The notes below the pieces were generated by a model that saw only the letters and a program-made list of their open reading frames with translations, was not told the DNA's origin and did not search any database. Below, in pieces: positions 29,178 to 37,268 of a DNA stretch of 64,000 bases. A program made the position numbers and the translations under genes. Within the stretch, counting starts at the first letter, position 1, and the number at the start of each line of letters is the position of its first letter. Where the stretch lies: contig JACPUR010000035.1 in assembly GCA_016192135.1 (NCBI GenBank), positions 31,056 through 95,055 of the forward strand. The letters are read 5' to 3'. The DNA comes from Candidatus Tectomicrobia bacterium. Lineage in GTDB: Bacteria; UBA8248.

Positions 29178-30545
29178 ATGGCGCACGAGCGCGACCTGCG
29201 GCTGTCCCGGATAGAGGACCTGATCCGGCGCCTCCTGCGCCGCAATGCCCACGCGCACCTCTCGAACGCCCTGGAGAAGATGCACGCCGCCGAGGTGGCC
29301 CAGATATTCTCCCACCTGGCCCCCGAGGAGCGGCTGGCCGCCTTCCGGCTCGTGCCGGACAGCGAGCACCGGGCCGAGACCCTGACCGAGTGCGACCCCC
29401 ACATCGTCCGCGAGCTGCTCGACGCCAGCTCGAACGAGGAGGTCGCGGCCCTCCTCGGCAAGCTGAACAACGACGACACCCGCTACCTCGTCGAGATGCT
29501 CCCGGAGGACCGGGCGGCCGAGGTCATGCGCATCCTCGGCACCCGCGAGACCGCGGTCATCGAGGGCGTGATGGCTTACCCGCCGGACACGGCGGGCAGC
29601 ATCATGACCGACGCTTACGTGGCCCTCCCGGAATCCTACACGGTCGATGAGTCGATCGCCGCCGTCCGCCAGGCGAGCAAGGCCGAGTACGTCTTCTACG
29701 TATACGTCGTGGACGACAACAAGCATCTCCGCGGGGTCATCAGCCTCCGCCAGCTCCTCCTCGCCGACCCTTCGAAGCGCCTCTCCGAGGTGATGACGCC
29801 GAACGTCTGGCGGGTGAGCGCGAACGCCGACCAGGAGCACGTCGCCCAGCTCATCTCGCGCTACAACATCCTCGCCATCCCGGTGGTGGACGACGTGGGC
29901 ACCCTGGTGGGCATCGTGACGGTGGACGACGTCCTGGATGTCCTCAGGGACGAGGCGACCGAGGACATCCTCAAGATGGCGGGCACGCACTACACGGAGG
30001 AGATCACCTCCCTCCCGGCCCTCCGCCTCGCCTGGGTGCGCCTGCCCTGGCTCGTCATCAGCTGGCTGGGCAGCCTCATCGCGGCCTACTTCATCTCCCG
30101 CTTCGAGCACGAGCTGATCCGGGTCATCGCCCTCGCCGCCTTCATCCCCGTCATCAACGGCACGGCGGGGAACGTGGGCGCCCAGGGCGTGGCCATCATG
30201 GTGCGGGGGCTCGCCACCGGAAAGGTGACCCCTAAGGATTGGTTCCAGGTGGTGGGCCGCCAGGTGCTGGTGGGGGTGATGCTGGGGGTTTCCTTCGGCC
30301 TTCTCCTCTACCTGATCGCCCAGTGGCAATTCCCCGGCATCGGCCGGCTGGGATTCATCGTGGGGATCGCCATCTGCATCTCCATCATGACCTCGGCCGC
30401 CCTCTCCTCGATTCTCCCGCTGGTGCTCCAGTACCTGCGCTTCGACCCGGCGCTCATGACCGGGCCCTTCATCACCACGAGCATGGACCTCATCTCGGTC
30501 CTCGTGTACTTCAACATCGCCCGCTACTTCCTCGCCGGCTCCTAG
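29178..30545 (+). CDS. mgtE: Magnesium transporter MgtE
   Basis: A 455-residue protein from ATG 29178 with GGAGGA upstream; the frame is open further back but not conserved. The domains run: N domain (about residues 20-125), two CBS domains (about 130-250, MAYPPDTAGSIMTDAYV and VVDDVGTLVGIVTVDDVLD), then five membrane helices with the pore signature FIPVINGTAGNVGAQG. It imports Mg2+ through the inner membrane, gated by cytosolic Mg2+. No M-box riboswitch was recognised in the 185-base upstream gap. Confidence 0.95.
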   Translation: MAHERDLRLSRIEDLIRRLLRRNAHAHLSNALEKMHAAEVAQIFSHLAPEERLAAFRLVPDSEHRAETLTECDPHIVRELLDASSNEEVAALLGKLNNDDTRYLVEMLPEDRAAEVMRILGTRETAVIEGVMAYPPDTAGSIMTDAYVALPESYTVDESIAAVRQASKAEYVFYVYVVDDNKHLRGVISLRQLLLADPSKRLSEVMTPNVWRVSANADQEHVAQLISRYNILAIPVVDDVGTLVGIVTVDDVLDVLRDEATEDILKMAGTHYTEEITSLPALRLAWVRLPWLVISWLGSLIAAYFISRFEHELIRVIALAAFIPVINGTAGNVGAQGVAIMVRGLATGKVTPKDWFQVVGRQVLVGVMLGVSFGLLLYLIAQWQFPGIGRLGFIVGIAICISIMTSAALSSILPLVLQYLRFDPALMTGPFITTSMDLISVLVYFNIARYFLAGS

Positions 30546-30566
30546 GCCCGCCCCCGGAAGGAAGCC

Positions 30567-31010
30567 GTGCCCCACGCCGCCGAGTTCCGCGTCCGCTACG
30601 CCGAAACCGACCAGATGGGGGTGGTGCACCACGCGGCCTACTTCGTCTGGTTCGAGCACCTGCGGACGGAGTACTTCCGGGCGCTGGGCTTCCCCTATGG
30701 GGAGCTGGAGCGGCAGGGCGTCTTCTTCCCGGTGGTGGAGGCCGCCTGCCGCTACCGGGAGGGGGCCCGCTACGACGGCCTGGTTCGGGTGACGGGCTGG
30801 GTGCGCGCCCCCCAGGGGGTGCGGGTGCGGATCGACTACCGCGCGGAGCAGGAGGGGAGGGTGCTCGCCGAGGGCTACACCCTCCATGCCCGCACCGACG
30901 CCCAGGGGCGGCCCGGGCGCATCCCCCCGGAGCTCCTCGCCCGGCTCATGGCCGAGGCCTCCCCCCCGGGCGAGGGGCCCTCGTTCGAGGCCGAATCCCA
31001 CGGCGTCTAG
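30567..31010 (+). CDS. YbgC/FadM-type acyl-CoA thioesterase (4HBT hot-dog fold)
   Basis: A 147-residue protein from GTG 30567. The active-site segment RYAETDQMGVVHHAAYFVWFE places the catalytic Asp in the DQMGxVHH context of 4-hydroxybenzoyl-CoA thioesterases. LRTEYFRALGFPYGELE follows. It hydrolyses acyl-CoA of undetermined chain length. It starts 21 bases after mgtE and may be co-transcribed. The C-terminal 15 residues are a low-complexity tail. Confidence 0.92.
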   Translation: MPHAAEFRVRYAETDQMGVVHHAAYFVWFEHLRTEYFRALGFPYGELERQGVFFPVVEAACRYREGARYDGLVRVTGWVRAPQGVRVRIDYRAEQEGRVLAEGYTLHARTDAQGRPGRIPPELLARLMAEASPPGEGPSFEAESHGV

Positions 31011-31442
31011 CCCCCCGGCCGCCCATCTCGCGGCGGCATCGCACCTCGCGGAGCTGGCTCCCCTCCGCTCTGGGCGAGGCAGCCGTGTTTCCCCCCTCCC
31101 TCCGGGAGGGGGTGGGGGGAGGGAAGGGGTGATCGCGCCGCCAACCTTTTCCCCCACCCTGGCCCTCCCCCGGAGGGGGAGGGTCAAGCCAACCGAGCGC
31201 ATGGTCTTTCGCAAGCACGGGGCCGGGGGTGAGGGAAAGGCCGAGCCGTTGAATGCCCCCTCACCCGGAGCATCCAAGCGGCCAGCCGCCTGGATGCTCC
31301 ACCCTCTCCCAAGGGGAGAGGGCGAAACACGGCGGCTCGCCGGGTGGAGCCGCTGCTTGCTCCCGCCGCCTTGACGCCCGGTCCGCCCCGGACCAAGATT
31401 TGCGCCTGCGCGGCTGGACGGGGCGCCTGTTGAGGACTCCGA
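31011..31442. repeat. Intergenic repeat cluster, family C (CCCTCC-type palindromes)
   Basis: A 432-base gap between the thioesterase and leuS. It holds several GC-rich inverted repeats with CCCTCC/GGAGGG arms (about 31100-31190). A long hairpin has arms GAGCATCCA/TGGATGCTC (about 31268-31300), followed by CTCTCCCAAGGGGAGAG (31304-31321). No convincing reading frame or tRNA is seen; a leuS leader could lie near the end. Confidence 0.7.
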
Positions 31443-34061
31443 ATGCTCGGCGAATACAACCCCGCCTCCTACGAGGCCAAGTGGCAGGAGCGCTGGGAGC
31501 GCGAGGGCATCTTCCAGGCCCCGGACGACCCCGGCTCGAAGCCCACCTACTACTGCCTCATGATGTTCCCCTACCCCTCGGGCGACCTGCACATGGGGCA
31601 CGCCTGCAACTACACGATGGGGGACGCCATCGGCCGCTACCGCCGGATGCGGGGCTTCGAGGTCCTCCACCCGATGGGCTGGGACGCGCTGGGCCTCCCG
31701 GCCGAGAACGCGGCCATCCAAGCGGGAGTCCACCCGGCCGGGTGGACCCAGCGCAACATCGACAACATGCGCCGCCAGCTCCGCCTGGCCGGCCTGGCCT
31801 ACGACTGGCGGCGGGAGATCTCGACCGCCCACCCCGGCTACTACCGCTGGACGCAGTGGATCTTCCTCCGGATGCTCGAGCGCGGCCTGGCCTACAAGAA
31901 GGAGGCCCTCGTCAACTGGGACCCGGTGGACGAGACCGTCCTCGCCAACGAGCAGATCCACGACGGCGTCGCCTGGCGCAGCGGGGCCAAGGTGGAGAAG
32001 CGCTGGCTGAGCCAGTGGTTCCTCAAGATCACGGACTACGCCCAGCGCCTGCTCGACGATCTGGACGGCCTCCAGGGCTGGCCGGAGCACGTGAAGCAGC
32101 AGCAGCGCAACTGGCTCGGCCGCAGCGAGGGCGCGCGCATCGACTTCCGGCTCGAGGCCACGGGCGAAACCCTCTCCGTCTTCACCACCCGGCCCGACAC
32201 CGTCTACGGCGTCACCTTCATGGTGTGCGCCCCCGAGCACCCCGTCATCGAGCGGCTCCTGGAGGGGAACCCCCGCGCGGCGTCCATCCGCCGGGCCGTG
32301 GAGGAGATGCGCGCCCAGAGCCAGGCCGAGCGCATGAGCGAGGAGAAGGAGAAGACCGGGGTCGAGACCGGCCACTTCATCCTCAACCCGGTGAACGGGG
32401 ACCGCGTGCCCTTGCTCATCGCCGACTACGCCCTCATGGACTACGGCACGGGCATCGTCATGGGGGTGCCGGCCCACGACCAGCGGGACTTCCTCTTCGC
32501 CCGCAAGTACGGCCTCCCGGTCAAGGTGGTCATCCAGCACCCCGAGGGGGGCCTGCGCGGGGAGACGATGGCCGAGGCCTACGTCGAGGACGGCGTCATG
32601 CAGGACTCGGGGCCCTTCGACGGCCAGCCCAACCGCGAGGCCTACCCCCGGATGATCGACTACTTCGCCGAGCGGGGCTTCGGCGCCCGCACGGTGAACT
32701 GGCGGCTCCGCGACTGGCTCATCTCCCGCCAGCGCTACTGGGGGGTGCCCATCCCCGTCCTCTATGAGGAGGACGGCTCCGTCACCCCCGTGCCGGACGG
32801 GCAGCTCCCCGTCGTCCACCCGCGCGACGTGGAGTTCACCGGCCGGGGCGGGAACCCGCTCGCCAAGGTCCCCGCCTTCGTGAACGCCGTCTCGCCCCGC
32901 ACGGGAAAGCCCGCCCGCCGCGAGACGGACACGATGGACACCTTCGTGGACTCCTCCTGGTACTACCTCCGCTTCGTCTCGCCGCGGGACGAGCGCGCCG
33001 TCTTCGACTCCGGGAACGTCAACCGCTGGCTCCCCGTCTCCCAGTACATCGGGGGCGCCGAGCACGCCGTCATGCACCTGCTCTACTCGCGCTTTTTCAC
33101 CAAGGTCCTCTACGACATGGGCCTCGTCTCCTTCGAGGAGCCCTTCGAGAACCTCTTCACCCAGGGCATGGTCTGCCGCACCGCCTACCGCCTGGCCGAG
33201 GCGCGGGGGAGGGTGTGGGTGCCCTACAAGCACGTGGACGAGGGCTCTCTCACCGTGACCGCCGCCGGCCCGCCCGGCTCCTCCTACCAGGCGGGGCAGA
33301 GGGTGGTGGCCGAGATGGCCGTGATGAGCAAGTCCAAGCTGAACGGCGTCTCCATCGAGGAGTGCACCGGCCGCTTCGGCGCGGACGCGGGCCGCCTCTA
33401 CACTCTCTTCATCGGTCCCCCGGAGCGCGACAAGGAGTGGCGCGACGACGGGCTCATCGGGGTCCACCGCTTCCTCCAGCGCCTGTGGACCACCGCCTCG
33501 GAGCGCGTCGAGGCCTGGCGCGGGGCCGAGCCCTTCCGCCCAGGGGGAAACGGATCGGTCCTCTCCCCCCCGGGGCGCAGGCTCCGCCGCGACGCCCACA
33601 CCGCCCTCAAGCACGTCACCGAGGTGTACGAGCGATCCTTCGCGTTCAACACCGCCGTGGCGCGCATCATGGAGCTCGCCACCTCGCTGCGGAACGAGGC
33701 GGGGGCCGAGGCCTCCGCCCAGCGCGAGGCGGCCGAGATCCTCCTCTTCTGCCTCGCCCCAATGGCTCCACACGCCGCCGAGGAGCTCTGGGCCGAGCTC
33801 GGCGCGGGGACGGGGAAGGGGAGCATCTTCCGCGAGAGCTGGCCCCGGGTGGACGAGGGGGCCATCGCCGCCGAGGAGAAGGAGTTCGCCGTCCAGGTGA
33901 ACGGCAAGACCCGCCGCACCTTCACCGCCCTCCCGGACGCCCCCGAGGAGGAGCTCAAGGAGAAGGCCAGCGCCGCCGCCGCCTCCTTCCTCCAGGGGAA
34001 GCAGGTGGTCAAGCACATCGTCGTCCCCGGCAGGCTCGTCAACATCATCGTCAAGGGCTAG
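31443..34061 (+). CDS. leuS: Leucyl-tRNA synthetase
   Basis: An 872-residue class Ia synthetase. HIGH is HMGH (residues 50-53) and KMSKS is MSKSKLN (from residue 628). The editing domain has TTRPDTVYG and the conserved Asp in GVPAHDQRDF. The leucine-specific insertion and anticodon-binding domain are present, ending with AVQVNGKTR. The zinc-1 knuckle lacks cysteines (NWDPVDETVLANEQ; DGVAWRSGAK), a zinc-free version. It is a single-copy-type housekeeping gene preceded by a repeat-filled gap. Confidence 0.97.
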   Translation: MLGEYNPASYEAKWQERWEREGIFQAPDDPGSKPTYYCLMMFPYPSGDLHMGHACNYTMGDAIGRYRRMRGFEVLHPMGWDALGLPAENAAIQAGVHPAGWTQRNIDNMRRQLRLAGLAYDWRREISTAHPGYYRWTQWIFLRMLERGLAYKKEALVNWDPVDETVLANEQIHDGVAWRSGAKVEKRWLSQWFLKITDYAQRLLDDLDGLQGWPEHVKQQQRNWLGRSEGARIDFRLEATGETLSVFTTRPDTVYGVTFMVCAPEHPVIERLLEGNPRAASIRRAVEEMRAQSQAERMSEEKEKTGVETGHFILNPVNGDRVPLLIADYALMDYGTGIVMGVPAHDQRDFLFARKYGLPVKVVIQHPEGGLRGETMAEAYVEDGVMQDSGPFDGQPNREAYPRMIDYFAERGFGARTVNWRLRDWLISRQRYWGVPIPVLYEEDGSVTPVPDGQLPVVHPRDVEFTGRGGNPLAKVPAFVNAVSPRTGKPARRETDTMDTFVDSSWYYLRFVSPRDERAVFDSGNVNRWLPVSQYIGGAEHAVMHLLYSRFFTKVLYDMGLVSFEEPFENLFTQGMVCRTAYRLAEARGRVWVPYKHVDEGSLTVTAAGPPGSSYQAGQRVVAEMAVMSKSKLNGVSIEECTGRFGADAGRLYTLFIGPPERDKEWRDDGLIGVHRFLQRLWTTASERVEAWRGAEPFRPGGNGSVLSPPGRRLRRDAHTALKHVTEVYERSFAFNTAVARIMELATSLRNEAGAEASAQREAAEILLFCLAPMAPHAAEELWAELGAGTGKGSIFRESWPRVDEGAIAAEEKEFAVQVNGKTRRTFTALPDAPEEELKEKASAAAASFLQGKQVVKHIVVPGRLVNIIVKG

Positions 34062-34643
34062 GCCGCCTCCCCCGCCGGCGCGGTCGGACCAGCGGGAGGC
34101 TTTTCATGGGCTTTTCCCGTTAATTCCCGTTATTAAGCGTTACAACCTCCATCCTCGGCCCTGGCCGGACGCGCCCTCTGCGCATCATGGGTCTTTCTGG
34201 TTCACTATCCGTCATTAGGGTCCTCGCCCGTTTCTCCTCCTCCTCGTGGCCCGGCCGCCCCCCTTTTGATGGGCTTTTTCCCTCAATATCCCTCAATATC
34301 CGCGACGGGGCCTCCCTTCCGTGCCATTTCGCGGCTCTCCGTAGGGGCGAACCTCGTGTTCGCCACCCTCCTCTGTTCCGTAGGGGCGATGACAAGCATC
34401 GCCCCTACGGACGAACCCGTCCCCGATCCCCGGGGCGGGCGCCCGCCCACGGGGCAAGATAGGTCCCGAAGGCGGAAAGTCCGTTACCGCAATTTCCGTC
34501 AATTTCGCGCACCTTCATGCTTCCGGGGGATTTTTCGGGGAGGCGCTCGGCCGGGGAAAACCGGACTTGCATCCCCGGGGGCCGGGGCTATGATGGAAGG
34601 CCCTTCGGGGCGTCCTCTTTTTCACCGGCCGGGGAGGGAACGA
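34062..34643. other. 582-base gap with degenerate repeats, no gene seen
   Basis: Downstream of leuS are two similar T-rich blocks sharing TTTTNATGGGCTTTTNCC (from about 34101 and 34263). Each is followed by short repeated CCCGTTA or CCTCAATAT units. A family A double palindrome follows at 34341-34410. No supported reading frame is seen until the DUF4242 gene. Confidence 0.6.
34341..34410. repeat. Family A double palindrome
   Basis: Unit one has arms GTAGGGGCG with inner GAAC-CTCGT-GTTC. Unit two has inner GATG-ACAAG-CATC. Spacer about 18 bases. In reverse complement this is the composite at 5850-5916, except for paired changes in the second unit. Confidence 0.85.
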
Positions 34644-34916
34644 ATGCCCAAGTACGTCATCGAGCGCGAGATCCCGGGCGCGGGCGGCTGGCCCGCCGAG
34701 AAGATGCGGGCCGTGGCCCGCAAGTCCAACGAAATCATCGCCGGGATGAAGGGCAGGGTGCAGTGGCAGCACAGCTACGTGGTGGGGGACAAGATCTACT
34801 GCGTCTACATCGCCGAGAGCGAGGCGGCCATCCGGGAGCACGCGAAGCAGGGCGGCTTCCCCGCCAACCGCATCGAGGAGATCAGGACCGTCATCGACCC
34901 CACCACGGCGGAATGA
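34644..34916 (+). CDS. DUF4242-type small protein
   Basis: A 90-residue ferredoxin-fold-like protein: MPKYVIEREIPGAGGW at the start, VQWQHSYVVGDKIYCVYIAE in the middle and EHAKQGGFPANRIEEIRTV at the end, matching the DUF4242 pattern. GGGAGGGAA precedes ATG 34644. Function is unknown; some relatives are annotated as nickel-binding. The small gene at 34928 follows, likely in the same transcript. Confidence 0.82.
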   Translation: MPKYVIEREIPGAGGWPAEKMRAVARKSNEIIAGMKGRVQWQHSYVVGDKIYCVYIAESEAAIREHAKQGGFPANRIEEIRTVIDPTTAE

Positions 34917-34927
34917 GGAGGGAAGCC

Positions 34928-35113
34928 ATGGCGAGAGGCCGCCCCATCAGCAAGACCGAGCATGACGCCTTGGTCCAGCGCCTCCGGGACTGGATCCGGC
35001 AGGAGCAGGGCCGGGGCGTCCCGATGGAGAACATCCTCATGGCCTGCGCGGAGTGCGGCCTCATCCCCCTGCCCGAGGAGGACGAGGAGAAAGAGCCCGA
35101 GGTGACGGACTGA
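34928..35113 (+). CDS. Small conserved-looking acidic-tail protein, unknown function
   Basis: A 61-residue protein. ATG 34928 has GAGGAGGG upstream; ATG 34913 overlaps the previous stop as ATGA and is the alternative. It is helical with RLRDWIRQEQGRG, then ACAECGLIPLPEEDEEKEPE, including a CxxC-like AECG context but only two cysteines. Unrecognised. A strong terminator follows directly. Confidence 0.65.
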   Translation: MARGRPISKTEHDALVQRLRDWIRQEQGRGVPMENILMACAECGLIPLPEEDEEKEPEVTD

Positions 35114-35150
35114 GGGGGAATCCGCTGTTTTGCGGCGAGTTCATCCGCGG

Positions 35151-35176
35151 GGCCGGCCGACCGGCCGCTTTTTTTT
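35151..35176 (+). terminator. Rho-independent terminator after the DUF4242 pair
   Basis: Stem GGCCGG/CCGGCC with loop CCGA, extendable by two pairs across a small bulge, followed by GC and eight T residues. It lies 38 bases after the small gene stop. Confidence 0.8.
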
Positions 35177-35201
35177 GGGGGGGGCCGACGATTGCCCTGG
35201 C

Positions 35202-35291
35202 CGTCATTCCGAGCGAAGCGAAGAATCTCGGTGTTGTCTTTCAACCTTATCCACGAAACCGATACCCTTCGCGAAGGGCTCAGGGTGACAT
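35202..35291. repeat. Family B repeat (GTCATTCCGAG type)
   Basis: Opens GTCATTCCGAGCGAAGCG and ends CTTCGCGAAGGGCTCAGGGTGACAT, an inverted pair of related ends around a more A+T-rich middle. Confidence 0.75.
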
Positions 35292-35317
35292 CGCGGGTCC
35301 CAGGCTGTGCATGCAAT

Positions 35318-35390
35318 GTAGGGGCGTTCAATTGAACGCCCCTACGGGTGGACAGGTATTCCGTAGGGGCGAGGCATGCCTCGCCCCTAC
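35318..35390. repeat. Two family A palindromes
   Basis: Perfect palindromes at 35318-35345 (inner TTCAATTGAA) and 35363-35390 (inner GAGGCATGCCTC), both within GTAGGGGCG/CGCCCCTAC arms. Confidence 0.88.
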
Positions 35391-35447
35391 AGGCTCCGGG
35401 CCGGCCGCCCCGTGGCCGAATGCCGCGGCGGATGGGGAGGCCTTGCC

Positions 35448-36059
35448 TTAAGATTTCTTCTGGCTGGCCAGACGATTCGCTCCCTGGAAAATTTCGACGA
35501 GAAAGTCGGTCCTCCGAAGATTGCGCGAGAGCTGCTTGGCGAGAGTCTTCAGCACCTTCTCCCGGAGGCCCATCGTCCCCGCCTCGAAGAAGGCTTGAGG
35601 CACGACCAGCAGCGTCGTATCCGTTTCCGTCCACGCGTTCCCGCTGCGGGAGGTGCTCTCGAGGAGCGCCATCTCGCCGAAAGTCTCGCCAGGCCTCACC
35701 CGCACCTCGCGCGTTTCCTCGTCGCCGGGCTCGATCACGACGGAGCCGCCGACGACGACGTAGAACTCCTTCGCCGCCTCCCCCTTCGAGAAAATGACAT
35801 GCAGCGGCCGGAGCCTCCTCACCGCGCAAAAGCGCAGGAACTCGGCCACTTCCTCCTCATTCATGTCCGAGAAGAAGGGGCATGTCCGCATCAAGACCCT
35901 GCGGAGGACGTGTTGAAGTTCATCCTTGCCGGGACGGAGGCCTTTCGACGCGGGTTTTTGCGCCCGGGAAGCCGCGTCCTTCTCCCCATTGTCGGGCAGC
36001 GTCCTGATCTGAAGGTGCGGAGGAGAGGTTTTTAGGGTTTTCAGGTGGGTGGCACCCAT
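35448..36059 (-). CDS. Cyclic-nucleotide-binding domain protein
   Basis: A 203-residue protein. A cyclic-nucleotide-binding beta roll (about residues 55-165) has FSKGEAAKEFYVVVGGSV and the phosphate-binding cassette GETFGEMALLESTSRSGNAW, including the Glu and Arg expected for nucleotide contact. There is no DNA-binding helix-turn-helix or kinase domain, so it is a stand-alone sensor. A short helical C terminus ends in lysines. GGAG precedes ATG 36059. Confidence 0.85.
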   Translation of the reverse strand: MGATHLKTLKTSPPHLQIRTLPDNGEKDAASRAQKPASKGLRPGKDELQHVLRRVLMRTCPFFSDMNEEEVAEFLRFCAVRRLRPLHVIFSKGEAAKEFYVVVGGSVVIEPGDEETREVRVRPGETFGEMALLESTSRSGNAWTETDTTLLVVPQAFFEAGTMGLREKVLKTLAKQLSRNLRRTDFLVEIFQGANRLASQKKS

Positions 36060-36236
36060 GGCCCCGGCTCCCAGGAGACTTGCGGCCCCAAGACAGGCGG
36101 CAGAATGAGGGGAGAAGGCTGTTCACCCCACACATCACACAAAACCGCGGAACTCCGGGAAAATTTCCGCCCAAGTGTGAGCCGGCACACACGAATGGCC
36201 GGACGAGGAGCCTAATCCCCGTTCTTTTTCCCGGGA

Positions 36237-36314
36237 GTCATCCCGAACAAGGCGAGGAGCCTGCCTCCAAATACCTAAAGGCGGATTCCCCGGGCCTGCG
36301 GCCCTCGGAATGAC
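36237..36314. repeat. Family B repeat
   Basis: GTCATCCCGAACAAGGCGAGG at the left and CCCTCGGAATGAC at the right, between the cyclic-nucleotide-binding gene and the RidA gene. Confidence 0.65.
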
Positions 36315-36343
36315 GTCTGATGTCTCTCGATTCTGGGTTTCCC

Positions 36344-36769
36344 CTACCCGATCACCGCGATCGCGTTCACCTCGATCAGGCACCTGGGGTCCGTCGCCAG
36401 CCGCACCACCTGCAGGGTGGTGGTGGCGGGGCGGTGCTCGCCCAGGAACTCCTTGCGCACGGCCCCCGCCTCGGCGTGGCCCTCCATGGTGGTCATGAAG
36501 GTCTGGAGGAAGACCACGTCCCGGAAGGTGGCGCCCACGGCCTCCAGGCTCCTCTTCAGGTTCTCGAGGGCCATGCGGGTCTGGGCGGGGAGGTCCCGGG
36601 GGAGGGTGTCGAACTCCTCGGGCCGGTGGGGGTGATGGTGGTAGGGGGGCGCGGCGGTCACCCCCGCGAAGTAGACGGTGGTTCCGCCCGTGGCCTTGAC
36701 CGCCATGGAGTAGGGCGTCCAGACGTCCAGGTGGTTCGGCCAGTCCACGCATTCGATGGTCTTGGGCAT
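36344..36769 (-). CDS. RidA family (YjgF/YER057c/UK114) protein
   Basis: A 141-residue protein from ATG 36769 with AAGGAG seven bases upstream. Family features: YFAGVTAAPP, ALENLKRSLEAVGATFRDVV, and the C-terminal QVVRLATDPRCLIEVNAIAV. The Arg in VVRL corresponds to the catalytic Arg of imine deaminases, so enamine/imine hydrolysis is plausible. A His-rich insert (YHHHPHRPEE) is unusual. No linked PLP enzyme is nearby. Confidence 0.88.
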   Translation of the reverse strand: MPKTIECVDWPNHLDVWTPYSMAVKATGGTTVYFAGVTAAPPYHHHPHRPEEFDTLPRDLPAQTRMALENLKRSLEAVGATFRDVVFLQTFMTTMEGHAEAGAVRKEFLGEHRPATTTLQVVRLATDPRCLIEVNAIAVIG

Positions 36770-37268
36770 GAGGGGCTCCTTACGGGTGTGGAAATCCCGA
36801 TTGATGTGGCTGCTTTTCCCCTCTCCCAGGGGGAGAGGGGGCATCGTCGTGCTCCTCGGGGGCGAGGCGAACGATCCGCCGCCCGTAGGGGCGGTTCGCG
36901 AACCGCCCCTGCAATCGGATGCGGCCGCAGGCTCTGTAGGGGCGACCGGCCGGTCGCCCCTACAGATTCAAACACGCCACGTCCGCAGGGGCGTGTTTGA
37001 AACCCGCTCTCTTGCCCTGTTTGTCCCCCTCCCTCCGGGAGGTCGGGCCCGCATGGGCCCGAGGGGGGAGGGAATTCTCTCCGAGGGATCTCCTCCGCTG
37101 TGCAACCGGGTACATGGATGACAGATCAGACCGGGCACATGGGTGACACTTTACTCCACCGGTTCTTGGGTCCTCCCCGGAGGGGGAGGGAGGACGCAGG
37201 CATGGAACGTCAGGGAGCGGGTTTAAAACCTGCGGCCGCACCGGCAGAGACGGACGCCCTGTCCCCCT
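36770..37268. repeat. 499-base intergenic repeat cluster
   Basis: Contains family A palindromes at 36885-36912 (inner GGTTCGCGAACC) and 36936-36963 (inner GACCGGCCGGTC). A wider inverted repeat has arms TTCAAACACGCC/GGCGTGTTTGAA (36968-37001). Family C CTCC-rich hairpins occur at about 37025-37075, and a degenerate GGGTTTAAAACC unit near 37219. No gene is seen. Confidence 0.75.
37118..37162. mobile_element. Possible insertion-sequence terminus remnant
   Basis: Two near-identical direct units, ACCGGGTACATGGATGACA and ACCGGGCACATGGGTGACA, five to six bases apart. This paired pattern resembles ends I remember from IS481-like elements. No transposase frame is present, so at most a remnant. Confidence 0.35.

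Larger units (their letters stand above)
35114..35447. other. 334-base gap holding terminator and repeats
   Basis: Between convergent genes. It contains the terminator, a family B copy (35202-35291) and two family A palindromes. No reading frame is supported. Confidence 0.7.

Noticed and set aside
29121..34016. Very long open frame on the minus strand opposite mgtE, thioesterase and leuS
   Set aside because: Antisense frames stay open in GC-rich coding DNA. The product is low-complexity (Gly, Val, Leu, Glu, Asp, His repeats) without family motifs, while the plus-strand genes are unmistakable.
35318..36963. CRISPR array from repeated palindromes
   Set aside because: Units are irregularly spaced, vary inside, are scattered across many gaps, and no cas gene is present.
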